64,000 nt of DNA, from NCBI RefSeq assembly GCF_945859685.1, contig NC_079148.1, forward strand, positions 52,338,421 through 52,402,420. The letters run 5' to 3'. The notes under the pieces are model-generated. The model saw nothing but the letters and a program-made list of their open reading frames with translations. It did not search any database and was not told the origin of the DNA. Below, one piece after another: positions 1 through 11,396 of the stretch (position 1 is its first letter; each line of letters starts with the position of its first letter). The position numbers and the translations under genes were made by a program. The stretch comes from Eupeodes corollae. Lineage: Eukaryota > Arthropoda > Insecta > Diptera > Syrphidae.

Positions 1-19
1 AAACTTTTAATCTACTTAC

Positions 20-700
20 CTTCTTTACTAACGGTACTACCCCCAGCTTTTTACATTCGTATTTATATTCACAACCCTCCTCTTCAGATGTGGATCTTGC
101 TGGCAATATATGATAAGATCAATAAGTTCTGACCTAAAACATTGTCAAACCCTGCCTGTACCATCTACAGTTTTTTTTTTTTTACGTGTACTGCCTCTTG
201 CGTGGAATTGACAAATCTTTCAATAGCAATTCTTGTCATAAAAAGTGCTTTCTCAAATTAGCCGATTTGTATCAGCTAAGAACTGTAGGTCCCCTCCATC
301 CCTGACAACGCATACATGAATGGATGAGATTTGTAAGTTACTAGCCCCTAGTTTTGAAAGGACTGTTAAGCCACCTTCTTTATTTTTGGATAGAATTGTT
401 AAATATGGATTCAAAAATTAAGTTGAATACAACGCGTCAATAACTAAATACTGTTAACTGTCGTTAACACTGTGCCACTATCCTCGAAGTCCTCGGTATG
501 TACGAGTATATCTCCAATGACTTCATTTTGAAAATGTTTAGATTTCTTGAGCGGACGCACGAAGCTTGTCTTCCCTTCTGATCTGGCTGTTATTTATGAA
601 GCTCCTATCTCTGGTGCTGGTGCTTCTGCAACTAACTGTTGTGTCTTGGATAGCATTGGACGTAGAGCATTCAAATTAATTTCGGATTTGGCCTAAAATT
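20..700 (+). pseudogene. CR1-like LINE remnant (RT palm to C-terminal region)
   Basis: This stretch lines up, with many mismatches and indels, to the better preserved LINE at 29265-29770. Shared blocks include a 'cttcttcggatgtgg'-like block near 80-95 and the 'tctgatctggctgttattta' block near 579-598. It would cover the end of the reverse transcriptase domain and the following C-terminal region, on the plus strand. No open frame of useful length survives. A SINE at about 145-395 interrupts it. The left edge of the window cuts the element, so its 5' extent is unknown. The clade name is inferred from the RT style of the better copy and is tentative. Confidence 0.6.
145..395 (+). mobile_element. 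tRNA-derived SINE, degenerate copy
   Basis: It matches the fuller SINE at 42759-43071 in opposite orientation. The order is a degenerate tRNA-like head (about 145-175), a T-rich joint, the block 'gctttctcaaatt' (249-261), 'ctgtaggtcccctccatccc' (284-303), and a 3' part ending near 'aagccacc' (370-377) and a T-rich tail. The B box is recognisable but mutated. It sits inside the CR1-like LINE, so it inserted after that LINE. Confidence 0.6.
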
Positions 701-703
701 GTT

Positions 704-790
704 ATTCCCTTCCATTCCTGACGACGGTACTCGAACACAGGAATGGTTGAGAGTTATTAGTCACCCAATCTATTTATTCTTTATTTTAAA
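704..790 (+). mobile_element. SINE 3' fragment
   Basis: Bases 704-760 match the distal part of the SINE family ('cacaggaatggttgagag' at 736-753). The stretch between the 'agtcac' block and 'cccaatctatttatt' is missing compared with the 42.8-kb copy, so an internal deletion has removed about 30 bp. The tail is the same (TTTA)-rich type. Confidence 0.55.
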
Positions 791-856
791 ATCATCGCTT
801 ATACATCGCTTGAACATTGTAAGATTGTATAAATTGTCTTATTTCATCCTTTTTTT

Positions 857-2914
857 TACTTACTTACTTATGGTGGCGCTACAGTCATTAGTGAACTAGG
901 GCCTCACCCAACAAACTTCTCCATCTAGCTCGGTCCCTAGCTAGATGTCTCCAGTTTCGCGCTCCAAGTTGGGTGAGGTCACCTTCCACTTGATACGCGC
1001 CACCTGATCCACGGTCTTCCTCTACTGCGCTGTCCTGTGGGTGCGGATTCGAAGACTTTTGGGGCCGGAGCATTGGTTTCCATGCGCTCTACGTGACCCA
1101 GCCATCTTAGTCGTTGGACTTTTACCCTTCTGGCGAAGTCTACGTTCGCTGTACAACCCATACAGCTCCTCGTTCCATCTTCTCCTCCACTCCCCTTCGA
1201 TGCATACGGGACCGTAGATCACACGAAGAAGTTTTCTATCGAAGCGACCCAAGGTGCTTTCATCCGCTTTGGTCATAGTCCATGCTTCTGGACCGTATAG
1301 CAGGAGATGATAAGGGTCTTATAAAGCACCACTTTGGTCTCTCGAGAGAGGACTTTAATACTCAATTGCTTTTTAGTCCAAAGAAACAGCGGTTAGCAAG
1401 AGTTATTCTGCGTTTGATCTTAGCGCTGATGTTGTTTTTTATGTTTTCTGCGGAGCCTAGGTAGACAAAGTCCTTGACTACCTCAAAGTTATGTCCGTCG
1501 ATGGTGACGTTTTGACCAAGACGTTGGTCATGTCCTTGCTTGATGACAGCAATGTACTTTGTTTTTCCCTCATTAACCGTTAAACCCATTTTGCCGGCAC
1601 TGATAAGGACCTATTAGGTTGTTTACGATGGGCTTTAGACATTCACATATTACGGCAGAGAAGATTTTATAGGCGATGTTAAGTAGACTGATTCCTCTAT
1701 AGTTGGTGCAGTTTAAAGGGTCTCCTTTTTCAGGATCGGGCAAACAATACTGAGGTTCCATTCAATGGGCATGCTTTCTTCCAACTATATCTTACAGATA
1801 AGTTGGTAAATGCTCCTAACCAACTTATCTCCAGCTGCTTTAAAGAGGTCGGCATTCTGCTTAGATATGGCAATCTTTACTTCGTCTAAGTCTCGAGGGC
1901 TGGATTGTTGGCTTTCGTCGTCTATGTTGAATGGATCATCCTGCCTGACAGCGGAATTTAGTTTGTCGTCGCCGTTATACGTCTGCAGAAGTTGTCCTTC
2001 CATATCCTCTCCTCAGCATTGACTGCGTTCCACAATGATGTTTCCGCTTTCGTCTTTGCAGCCTTTGGTTCTAGGTTTATGTACCTGTGAATTTCGTTTC
2101 ACCTGTTTATAAAACTTACGAACTTCATTCTTGCTTTTAAACCTCTCAACATCTTCGACAGCATGCTGGTAATGCACTCTCTTTTTCCTTCTGAGAAGTC
2201 GGCGTTCCTCTCGCTTCTTCTGCTCAAAGAGCTCATGAGCAGCTCTCGTCCTTTTATGCAGCGCCGCTTTGCGTGCCTGTTGTTTGGCTGCATTAGCCTG
2301 CCGACATTCCTCATCGAACCAGTGGTTCCTTGTTTGTGGCTGTTTGAAACCCAGCACATCAGAGGTGGCTTCTCTGATTGCATCTTGGCAATGTTGCCAC
2401 TAGTTTTTCAATACATTGTTTTGGCGGCAGACAACTTCAAGAGATATTACATGTAACTCGGTCGGAAAAATATTTGGCGATCTCTGGTGATTGTAGCCGT
2501 TCGACGTTGTACCTTCTCCCAGCACCTCCCTGTTTTGGCTTGGATCTAGAAATCCGAAGTGATACCTTAGCTACAACGAGGAAGTGGACCGAGTCGATGT
2601 TAGCTCCTCGGAAAGTTCGTACATCCATGATGCTGGAAGCTTGTCTGGTGTCGATCGCAATATGGTCAATCTGGTTGACGGTAGATTGATCTGGAGAAAT
2701 CCAAGTTCCTTTGTGGATGTTGAGGTGTGGAAAACACATAAAACCATGACGTTTCGCCCCGCAGCAAAATCTATGAGCCTGAAACCGTTTTCGGAAGTGC
2801 TGTCGTGCAGGCTGTTCTTCCAGATTATTCCACCAAATGTGTCTTCCCTTCCTAGCTTGGCATTAAAATCGCCAGGACTATTTTAATATAGTAAGCTAGG
2901 ACACTGCTCATATG
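857..2914 (-). mobile_element. RTE-like LINE copy A (subfamily I), internally deleted
   Basis: This element is read on the minus strand. Its 3' end at 857-871 carries short TTAC (AAGT on the coding strand) repeats, typical of RTE-clade 3' tails. Coding remnants include the C-terminal 'RLRWLGHVERM' block (about 1079-1111), pieces of the RT (about 1362-1760) and the endonuclease-RT linker (1785-2740). Compared with copy B (13119-15730), about 460 bp of RT core is missing, with the junction at about 1593-1598 ('ttgccggcactgat'). Many stops and frameshifts are present. The 5' part disappears into the 200-N gap. It is a dead copy. The 3' end is closest to copies B and H and differs from copies C to G. 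Confidence 0.8.
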
Positions 2915-3114
2915 NNNNNNNNNNNNNNNNNNNNNNNNNNNNNNNNNNNNNNNNNNNNNNNNNNNNNNNNNNNNNNNNNNNNNNNNNNNNNNNNNNNNNN
3001 NNNNNNNNNNNNNNNNNNNNNNNNNNNNNNNNNNNNNNNNNNNNNNNNNNNNNNNNNNNNNNNNNNNNNNNNNNNNNNNNNNNNNNNNNNNNNNNNNNNN
3101 NNNNNNNNNNNNNN
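2915..3114. other. Assembly gap (200 N)
   Basis: Exactly 200 Ns. The left side ends inside RTE copy A at 'gctcatatg', a site where copy B continues with 'ttttgtctagg'. The missing sequence therefore probably includes more of this element. The same length at the second gap suggests a fixed-size placeholder, not a measured gap. Confidence 0.98.
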
Positions 3115-4730
3115 TATTTACTAAAGCTCTCGCCGCCGGCCGGCCTTCTCATTTTCTTCAGTCCTTTCCAGATTTATAGCTACCGTAAACAAAATACTTT
3201 TTATATTGAATATATTCTTAAAATAGCTTATTCTATTATTATTATTAAAAGTTACTAATATGTTGTACTTTTCAAAATCCATTTCTGCATATGACAACGT
3301 TCGTAATGAAAAACCAACATTTTGAGGCTCGCAAATTAATCAACTTGAAAGTAGATAAAAAACTCTAAGAATTGAAACTTAAGTTGAATTTTCTTTTATT
3401 TACTAATTAGTTTCTTAACTCCCCAATTGAAAATCTTAAGTTGGACTACTTTTGAATTTGAAAACATCAATGCAATTTTTAAAAAATAAACCAAGCAGTA
3501 TTTATCAAGCAAAAATATCATGTCACGGGGCTAAATTTTATCGCCCAAGACGTTCTCAAAAAATGTTTTTACTTAAAATTGTAGTGATAAGAGTTACAAG
3601 GAACCCATATAAACGTGATCGTATTGTCATTGTAATTATTCTCGCCTTTGTAGTAGCCACATAAGCACATAAAGAATTTAAAGGTGTTGGATCCTGCAGA
3701 GTTAAAATTATATATTATACACAAAGTCTTCATGATTTTTAACTTGATCTTAGAATTTTGTTTTTAAAACTCAGTTTTGTTCAAACAGTTCTGTCGCCAA
3801 TCGATCATTTGACTCAAAGAGACTATTTTGGTAACCATACCTTTTTCGAAACTTTTATGTCCACTACAAAGGTCGAAACTTCGGCAATGGATAAATAATT
3901 TATTCCAAGCGTAAAATTTCACCTTTTGAGTACTACAGCATTGTGAGTTTTTAAAACGTTTGCTTCAAATTTTTGATTAGATATTTATAGTTAGAGTCTG
4001 TTTTATGCTTTCTCTCCGTTTTTCGTTTTCCATCATATTATGTCAATAATTTAATGGATATGGTGTTTTTGCACTTCCAACTAAAACAACAAAGTAATAA
4101 TAATTCACTTCGGAACTATTTGACCAAAATTCTAGCATTATTTAAACTAAACATAAAAAACAAAAATAAATATTCCATATCAGCAACGAAGTTTGCTCGT
4201 AATTTTTTTTCGGGAGCTATGAAAAGCTAAAGTTGATTAACTCTAACAGTTTTAAGTCGCACATTGAAACCTTCATCATTAAGTGAATACAACAATATAT
4301 CTATGTTGATGATAAAAATTCTCAAGTTATGTTTAATTTTAACTCGATCTACTACTTTCTCAAATCCATTATATATTATTTTTCCTGGCATTTTAAAAGA
4401 ATGCAGTTTAGTAAGAAATTTTCAAAATTATTTTACAAAATATCACGCTATTTAATTAGAAATCTGTAAAATAGGAAGCCGTCTTGGAGGTTGGATGAAC
4501 TACTCTGAAGACAGTTTCTTTGCTTTTTTCGTGCATAATGCAACACTCTGATATTGGGGTCCATTCCTAGCCCAATGTGGTGTACACAAAAATCATTGCA
4601 AAGAGACTGACAAACATTTTCCTTTAAATATTGAATTGTAGTTTATTTCCAATTTTAGACTACGTAGTCGTGCCATAAATTCTTTTACAAAACTTCAAGA
4701 CATTTTGGCCAAAACATTCTAAATAATATA
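3115..4730. other. AT-rich sequence without recognisable genes
   Basis: After a short GC-rich piece beside the gap (3131-3145), the stretch is AT-rich with frequent stops in all frames. No coding domain, RNA gene or repeat shared with the rest of the window was seen. Confidence 0.6.
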
Positions 4731-4943
4731 AATTGGGTGACGCAACAGTCCGTTTAAAAACTAGGTCCTAGTGACTGGCAACTCTCAACCATTCCTGTGT
4801 GCGAGTACTGTTGTCAGGGATAAAAGGAACCTACAGTTTTTAAGCTGAATCCGAACTGCAAATTTGAGAAAGCACTTTTCATGACAAGAATTACTCTTGG
4901 AGAATTTGTCAATTTATCGCAAGAGGCAATACCCGTGAAAAAA
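4731..4943 (-). mobile_element. SINE copy lacking its tRNA-like head
   Basis: It aligns base for base over most of its length with 42770-42982, starting at 'aattgggtga' and passing 'aaccattcctgtg' to the A-run 'gtgaaaaaact'. The homology stops exactly where the tRNA-like head would begin, so this is a 5'-truncated copy. It has no promoter boxes. Confidence 0.75.
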
Positions 4944-7258
4944 CTAGATTCAAAATATTCTTCAAAACGAGTCATTTTTGAAAAAAATATTTTACAACAA
5001 CTTCTCATAAAAATCCGTTATTTTTTTTTGTTATAAAGTGTCACATTCCATTCTACTATGCCGATGCATTAAAAATACTCTTCAAAATCAGACATTTTAA
5101 AAATTGATGTGTGTATGAACCAAAATTCATATTCTTTGGTAAATTCATCAAAATAACAAAAAATAGGCTAGTCATTTTGAAAACTGTTCATAAAATTTAT
5201 TTTTCGCAGTTTTCGACAAATTTTCAAAAACAAACTCTTATTTGCTAATGAAAATTTGTCTTTGCGTATTTCTAAAAAGCTTTACATTTCTAAATTTAAT
5301 TATTTGCAAAATTGATTATTTTCTGAAACAGTGAGAACAAATACGTACTTTGGAATATAACAAAACTTTTCCCTTTTCAGAAAAAACTTAGCACTTTGCA
5401 AATTTGAAACTGAAAAGTGTTTGGTAAAGCAGGGTCTTTATCTTCTCTATTTTAAGTAATTTCTAAGTCAATTAATGAACAGTAACTATTCCTTTTAGAA
5501 TACTTGATTCTACTGTCTACTGTTTCAAAACTTTACACCAAGTTTTTAAAAATAAAAGCGAAAATCCAGAAGATCAAGTATACTGTTTACGGAGAATTTC
5601 AACTTACGATAACATATAAACGCATATCCGGAAACCAAGCACATATAAAATGCTAGTTTAGTATTAAGTTCAATGAGATTGACAGCCCACAACATTATAA
5701 TAATAATAAATATACTTATCCATAAAAGTCTTTATAGCTTTTTGACATCATGCTTCACTTTTGATCTCGCATTTTCAATATTATACATATCTCGAGCTTC
5801 GGACGTTATACATTTTATTATAAGCAGTCTGTTTGAGTTTTAATTCAATTTTATAAAACTTGCGGTCATTATCGTCTTCTGATTCGAATATCAACTTAAA
5901 TTTATTTTATCGCTGTATATGGCTTATCGCGAAAACTTGCCACTCGTTCTTCTCTTTGGTTTTAGTTTGTTTTGTTTATTTATGCGAATATATTGTATAG
6001 ACGACTATACTGTATCTGTAATGTAATGCTAAAAGCCATTTCGAAGCCTTAAGTCGTAAATTCTGCAATACCGAGTTTTTATGTCCACTTACTTTAATGT
6101 GTCTCTATCATCTTATATGGTACGTATTCTACGACGTTATAAGGATATAGTGTGTTGTTCGATTTTATTTTATATCGCCTCACCCCCACTCACTTTGATT
6201 GGTCATCTAAATTCCATTAGGGTCTAATGATGAGGATGTACATATTTACAACAATAAGGATGAGGGTTAAAATGATTAAAAATATATTGACTTTTATAAG
6301 TCAATCGATAAGTCTGTTATGTAATAATTACAAGGAATCTACAATGTATTACAATTTAAACAAATGTTTCTCGGAATTTATTTGTTTCTTTGAAAATGTG
6401 AAGCCCATGATTCAAAAATATCTTTAATATACGGCAAATTCTAATCTCTATCATTTATATAAGTCCTGAGCCCTTAATTAACCTCACAATCGGTAAAGTC
6501 TCTTTCAATATCCACACTTGCCTTCACTTTGGTCTTGCATACCACATGTACCTTCACTCTCGTACATAATTCGTGGTTTGTTCCTTAAAATGAAGAATTT
6601 CCAGTTTCTCGTTTCTTATGCATTACACCAAACCAAGGAACCTGTAACAATAAAGAAAAGTCCTTTGTGTATATTTGTGAGGAGAAGACTCGATAATCCT
6701 AATCTGATTAAAATGATATTTCAAAAACATGCAGTTCACTTGATTTGAGAGATAGAGAATATATATAACACCAGAATATTGGGAGACATCATTTTTCTTG
6801 AGATATTTTCTACACTAAAGAAAAATTTCAAACACATAAAAAGGACTATTGAAGAATTTCTATGGTTTTTATTTAAATATGTTAAAAACTGATTTTAAAA
6901 GTATTAACATTTTATAACAAGATATTATTCAATACAATTTTAACTACGCCAAGCGTTAAGCTAGCTTCAAAACTGTGTATAGTTTTTAACAAATTCTCTA
7001 GAATCTTAAATCCATTTCTTTGTGGAATGTTCGTACCTTGTCCCTCTTACCATATCTAAAAAAGAAGGGGAATATAATCATATCAAGACATAATGCGATG
7101 ACTGGGCTTTTATCCTTGTTGCATTCAGATTTAATTTGCAAAATGGAAAATTATTATTATTAAATAGATAAAATTAAACCTGGTTGGAATTTCATTACAT
7201 TTTTACAACTTTATAGTCAATTATTCTTAAAAATATTCAACTGCATCAACTTTCAAAC
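4944..7258. other. AT-rich sequence without recognisable genes
   Basis: The stretch is long and AT-rich, with A- and T-runs. The short open frames inside (for example at 6227-6427 and 6518-6748) show no recognisable domain. Nothing else was seen. Confidence 0.55.
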
Positions 7259-7384
7259 AAAGGGTGATTTTTTAAGAGTTTTAAGAAAGTTTTTCAAAAA
7301 AAAACACCCAAAATTCAGAAAAGTGTATGAAATCTTTATTTAAATCGATGGTAAACGTCAATTGAAGCAGGCTTGTCTGCATAG

Positions 7385-10300
7385 TTCACATGGTAGACAT
7401 GTGCATTCAAGAGGACACAAGCGTCCACAGCTTTTCTCAAAACCCACCTCTGTCTATCAAGTCCTACTCTCAACTCCCAGCGGTGAACATCGGGTGCCTA
7501 GTACCTCAACTGGAGACTGGGTTCCAACCCCAGTGGAAAGTTGTTGGGGGCAGCAAACGAGAGAGGGGGGAGAGGTGTTTCCACTAAGGCATCTCTCCTT
7601 CTCCAGACGGCAGCGGACGAATTCTCGAAAAAAAAAACGAATCAACGATGGCTTTTACAGTTCCGGTAAGGTTGAACTACTTAGTGAACACCTAATAGGG
7701 CGCTTTTTCGACACATTCGGAGCCCAGGCCTGCAAGGAGCGGTTTATCCTAAGGATCTGCCCCTCCAGGTTGGGGGTTGTGCCGTCGTGGTTCTGGCATA
7801 AAAACTACCTTTAGTTGTGAAGCACCAACAAGCTTCGGATACGGACAGATTCACTATTGACAACCCAAGCAAACGAAATAAGGATAAAGAACTTCGGATC
7901 TGTACGTGGAATGTTAGGTCCCTTAATAGACCACGTGCAGACGAACAAATGGCGGTAGCTCTTAACTGCTGCAAGGCAGATATTACCATCCAAGAAGAGC
8001 GATGAGATGGACCGGGCAAACGCAAACTTAAAGACTGCGATATATACTACGGCGACTGCTACCGAGAACAAAGACAGCGTCTTTTTGGGTGTGGATTTGT
8101 TGTTGGAACTACACTCAGGCAAAAAGTCTTAAATTTCAACAGTGTGAGCGAGCGCATCACGACAATCCGCATCACGGCTTAATTCGTCAACATAAGCCTT
8201 ATATGCGCGCATGCCCCAACAAAGGAGAAAGATGAAGGCACCAAAGACATATTCTTCGAGCTTTTGGACAAGACATATGAGCAGTGCCCTGGCTATGACA
8301 TTAAAATTGTCTTAGGTGATTTTAATGCCAAGCTATAGGAAGAGAAGACATCTTTGGTGGTATAATCGGGAGATACAGCCTGCGCGACACAACCTCCGAC
8401 AACGGATTCAGGCTTGTTGATTTTGCTGCGGGGCGAGACGTTCTGGTAGCTAGTACGCAGTTCACACATCTCAATATCCACAAGGGGACATAGAAATCTC
8501 CTGATCAATCAACCGTCAACCAGACTGACCACATTGCGATAGACGCACGACACTTCTCCAGTATACAGGATATCATTCCGAGAGCCAAACATTGACTCGG
8601 ACCACTACCTAGTTGTAGCCAAGGTACGTCTACGTATATCCCGATTCAAGCCAAAACATGGAAGTACTGTGAGAAGATTCGACGTTAGACGGCTACAATC
8701 GCAAGAGACTGACATGTCCTTTTCCGATCGAGTCTTTAATAACCTCTTAAGTAGTCCTATGCTGCCTGCATTAAGCATTGAAAACCAGTGGGAAAATTGC
8801 CTTACAGCCATCAGAGATGCCGCCTCTGAAGTGCTAGGTTTCACACGGCCACCACAGCAAAACCCCTGGTTTGACGACGAATGCCGGCAAGCGCATGCAG
8901 CGAAACAGCAGGCATACAAAACGGCGGTGCACAAAAGGACTAGAGCTGCTCGCGAGTTCTACGAGTAGAAGAGGAGAGAGGACCACCGGCTTCTTAGATG
9001 AAAAAAACAGGAATGAGATTCGTAAATTTTACTAAAAGGTAAAAAAAATGTCCCAATTGCACCAGCCACCAACCGAACCCTGTAAAGACGATCAGAGGAA
9101 CATCGTAGTACAACCGCATTCCATGCTGAGAATATGGAAAGATCACTTCTCCAAATTATACAACGGCGATGACGAACCGAATTCCGCTGTAAGGGAGATA
9201 GAACCACTCAACCTCGGCAACGCAGATCAACAATTCCACCTACCCGACCTTGACGAAGTGAAGATAGCTATATCTAAACTTAAGTCAAACAAAGCTGCTG
9301 GAGCTGACGGCATCGATGCTGAACTATTCAAAGCAGCAGGCGATGACTTGGTACGGAGCATGCACCAACTCATCTGCAAAATATGGTCGGAAGAAGGCAT
9401 GCCCGATGAGTAGAATGTCAACATAGTCTGCCCGATACATAAGAAAGGAGATCCTCTAAATTGCGATAACTAAAGAGGCATCAGTCTCCCTAACATTGCG
9501 TATAAGATCCTCTCTGCTGTATTATGTGAACGTCTGAAGCCATTCGTCAACAACCTGATTGGTCCTTATCAGTGTGGCTTCAGACCAGGAAAGTCCACTA
9601 TCGGCCAAATATTCACACTAAGGCAGATCTTGGAAAAAACCCAGGAAATTCAAATCAATACCCAATATATAGGGAAGAGCTCTACCGAGAAATGTCTAGT
9701 TTTGGCATCCCTGTCAAACTTATCCGTTTGTGCAGAATGACGATGGAGAATTCACGCTGCTCTATCAATATCGGAAAAGATCTCACCGATACATTTGATG
9801 TCAAAAAAGGTTTAAGAAATGGCGATGCACTGTCGACTTCTTCAACATCGTTCCGGAAATAACTGTGCAAAACTCAACCGTCAACACTAGAGGCACAATT
9901 TTCCAAAGGTCTATCCAATAACTTGGATACGCAGATGATATTGACATAGTTGGAAGCGGAGCGTTTTTGAGCATTGCGACGGAAGAAAAGAAGATGGTTT
10001 GAGTGGCCAATCAGGGTAAGACCAAGTATATGATGTCATCAAAAAAGGATATTGAACAACGACGTCTTGGACAAAACGTCACCATGGACAGCTGTAACTG
10101 CGAGGTAGCTGAGAACTTTGTCTACCAAGGCACCGCTATTAATGCAGACAACGACACCAGAGCTGAAATCAAACGAAGAATAACGCTTGCAAATCGCTGC
10201 ATCTTTGGACTTAGAAGGCAATTGAGAAGTAAAGTCCTCTCTCGAGCATCTAAAATCACCATCTATAAAACACTCATCATCCCGATTCTCATTTATAGCG

Positions 10301-10738
10301 CTGAGGCCTGGACCCTGTCAAAGAATGATGAGAGCGTCTTAGGATGCTTCGAGAGAAAAATTCTTCGGGTGATTCTTGGTCACGTGTGCATAGATGGGGA
10401 ATGGAGAAGAAGATACAACGACAAACTGTACGGCTATACAGCGACATTGACCTAATTAGCAGAATTAAAGTCCAACAACTTAGATGGCTAGGTCATGTAG
10501 AGCGGATAGACATCAACGCTCTAGCCCGGAAGGTCTTCGACTCCAATCTAGAGGGACGGGCGTAGTAGAGGAAGACCGCGACTCAGGTGGCGCACCCAGG
10601 TGGGATGGACCTCAACCAACTTGTCGTGCGAAACTGGAGACAGCTAGCTAGGGACCGAGCTGGCTGGAGACGCATGTTGGTTGAGGCCCAGGTCCGCCCC
10701 GGACGGTAGCGCCACCTTAAGTAAGTAAGTAAGTAAGT
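7385..10738 (+). mobile_element. RTE-like LINE copy C (subfamily II), nearly full length
   Basis: At about 3.35 kb this is one of the two most complete copies (with G). The order is a 5' leader (about 7390-7810), an APE-type endonuclease start, a linker, RT, the C-terminal 'RWLGHVER' block, and a 3' end of tandem AAGT units (10718-10738). The flanks are 'ttgtctgcatag' (7373-7384) and 'ttgtctttatag' (10738-10749), a likely 12-bp target-site duplication with two changes. The coding region is broken by several frameshifts and stops. The host sequence on both sides belongs to one mariner-class transposase gene. Confidence 0.85.
7817..10700 (+). pseudogene. RTE-like endonuclease/reverse transcriptase ORF remnant (copy C)
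   Basis: The endonuclease begins near 7890 with 'RICTWNVRSLNRP', the expected N-terminal APE motif. Later EN motifs lie in other frames, such as 'VLGDFNAKL' (8310-8340). The RT lead-in 'KSNKAAGADGIDAELFKAAG' (9279-9338) is open in 9048-9413. The catalytic region reads 'GYADDIDIVG' near 9926-9955. The last part, open in 10003-10455, holds 'NRCIFGLRRQL' and 'SAEAWTLSKNDESVLG'. In an intact element this one protein nicks the target DNA and reverse transcribes its own RNA. Stops and indels exclude activity. Assignment to the RTE clade rests on this domain order and the tetranucleotide tail. Confidence 0.8.
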
Positions 10739-10744
10739 TGTCTT

Positions 10745-11300
10745 TATAGACAGTAATATTTAACATAACCCCACAAAAAATAGCCTAAGGGCGTTAAATC
10801 TGGTCTCGAATGCGAAATAAAATGTTCACCGAACTCACCTCTCAATAAGTCTATTGTTGGGCAAGCTGTGTGGCACTGTCTCGTTGAAACAACATGTAAT
10901 GCAAGTCAAGCCTATGCATTTGTTTCCAAAAAAAGTTGGATATCATCTTACTCAATCCCAAATCAACAATTCTGCTTATTTACGTACCCACTGAGCCAAA
11001 AATGAGCTTCGTCGCTGAACACAATTTTTCGGTAAAAAAATGGGTCTTCGGCCAACTTTCCAAGAGCCCAGTCAGCAACAATTTGACGTTGCAGTAGGTC
11101 ACACATCACACCTAAATCCTTCCGCAAACTTTTCCACAGAGGCTCAATTGCTGCGAATGGCGACGAATCGATGTTCATCATTACCACTTGCTGATACAGC
11201 TGCGATACTTTACGCAAGCGTGTTAGTGGTTTAATGTCCAACAATTTCTTCTGAACAGAGCACGCATTTTGATAATAAAATTCAATTATCTGCTACCCTT
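10745..11300 (-). pseudogene. Mariner-class transposase remnant
   Basis: The longest open piece (10963-11244) contains 'LRKDLGV', then 'ADWALGKLAEDPFFYRK', then 'FSDEAHFWLSGYVNKQNC', which carries the first or second catalytic Asp region of a DDE transposase. Further toward 10745, after frameshifts, come remnants of the 'LPNN...' helix and of 'DLTPLGYFLWGYV', where the last catalytic position of the DDE/D core is expected. The next codons continue on the far side of the RTE insertion at 7373-7384. The upstream (N-terminal) helix-turn-helix region is mostly deleted, with only a piece near 11280 remaining. Non-functional. Confidence 0.75.
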
Positions 11301-11396
11301 GTTTGTTTGTAAGACGATTCAATCTTAAATTATAGACCAAACTGAAGATATTTTTTACAGTGAAACGAAACACGAATATTTACAAAATCACCCTTT

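Larger units (their letters stand above)
7259..11396 (-). mobile_element. Mariner-class (IS630-Tc1-mariner) transposon split by RTE copy C
   Basis: Short matching ends face each other: 'aaagggtgatttt' at 7259-7271 and its reverse complement at 11384-11396. Without the RTE insert (7385-10738) the element is only about 0.8 kb, shorter than the roughly 1.3 kb usual for this superfamily, because part of the N-terminal transposase region is missing. The transposase runs on the minus strand. A TA dinucleotide follows the right end, but the left end is not clearly preceded by TA. The 'SDEAHFWLSGYVNKQNC' block resembles insect transposases sometimes placed near Rosa (DD41D). That assignment is not proven here. 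Confidence 0.8.

Noticed and set aside
2883..3152. Open frames spanning the N gaps
   Set aside because: They consist of Ns and cannot be read as protein. The same holds for 50918-51165.
7362..7814. 150-codon open frame before the endonuclease of RTE copy C
   Set aside because: It lies in the leader of the RTE element and begins in the mariner flank. The matching leader in copies D and G is open only in pieces, and no domain is visible.
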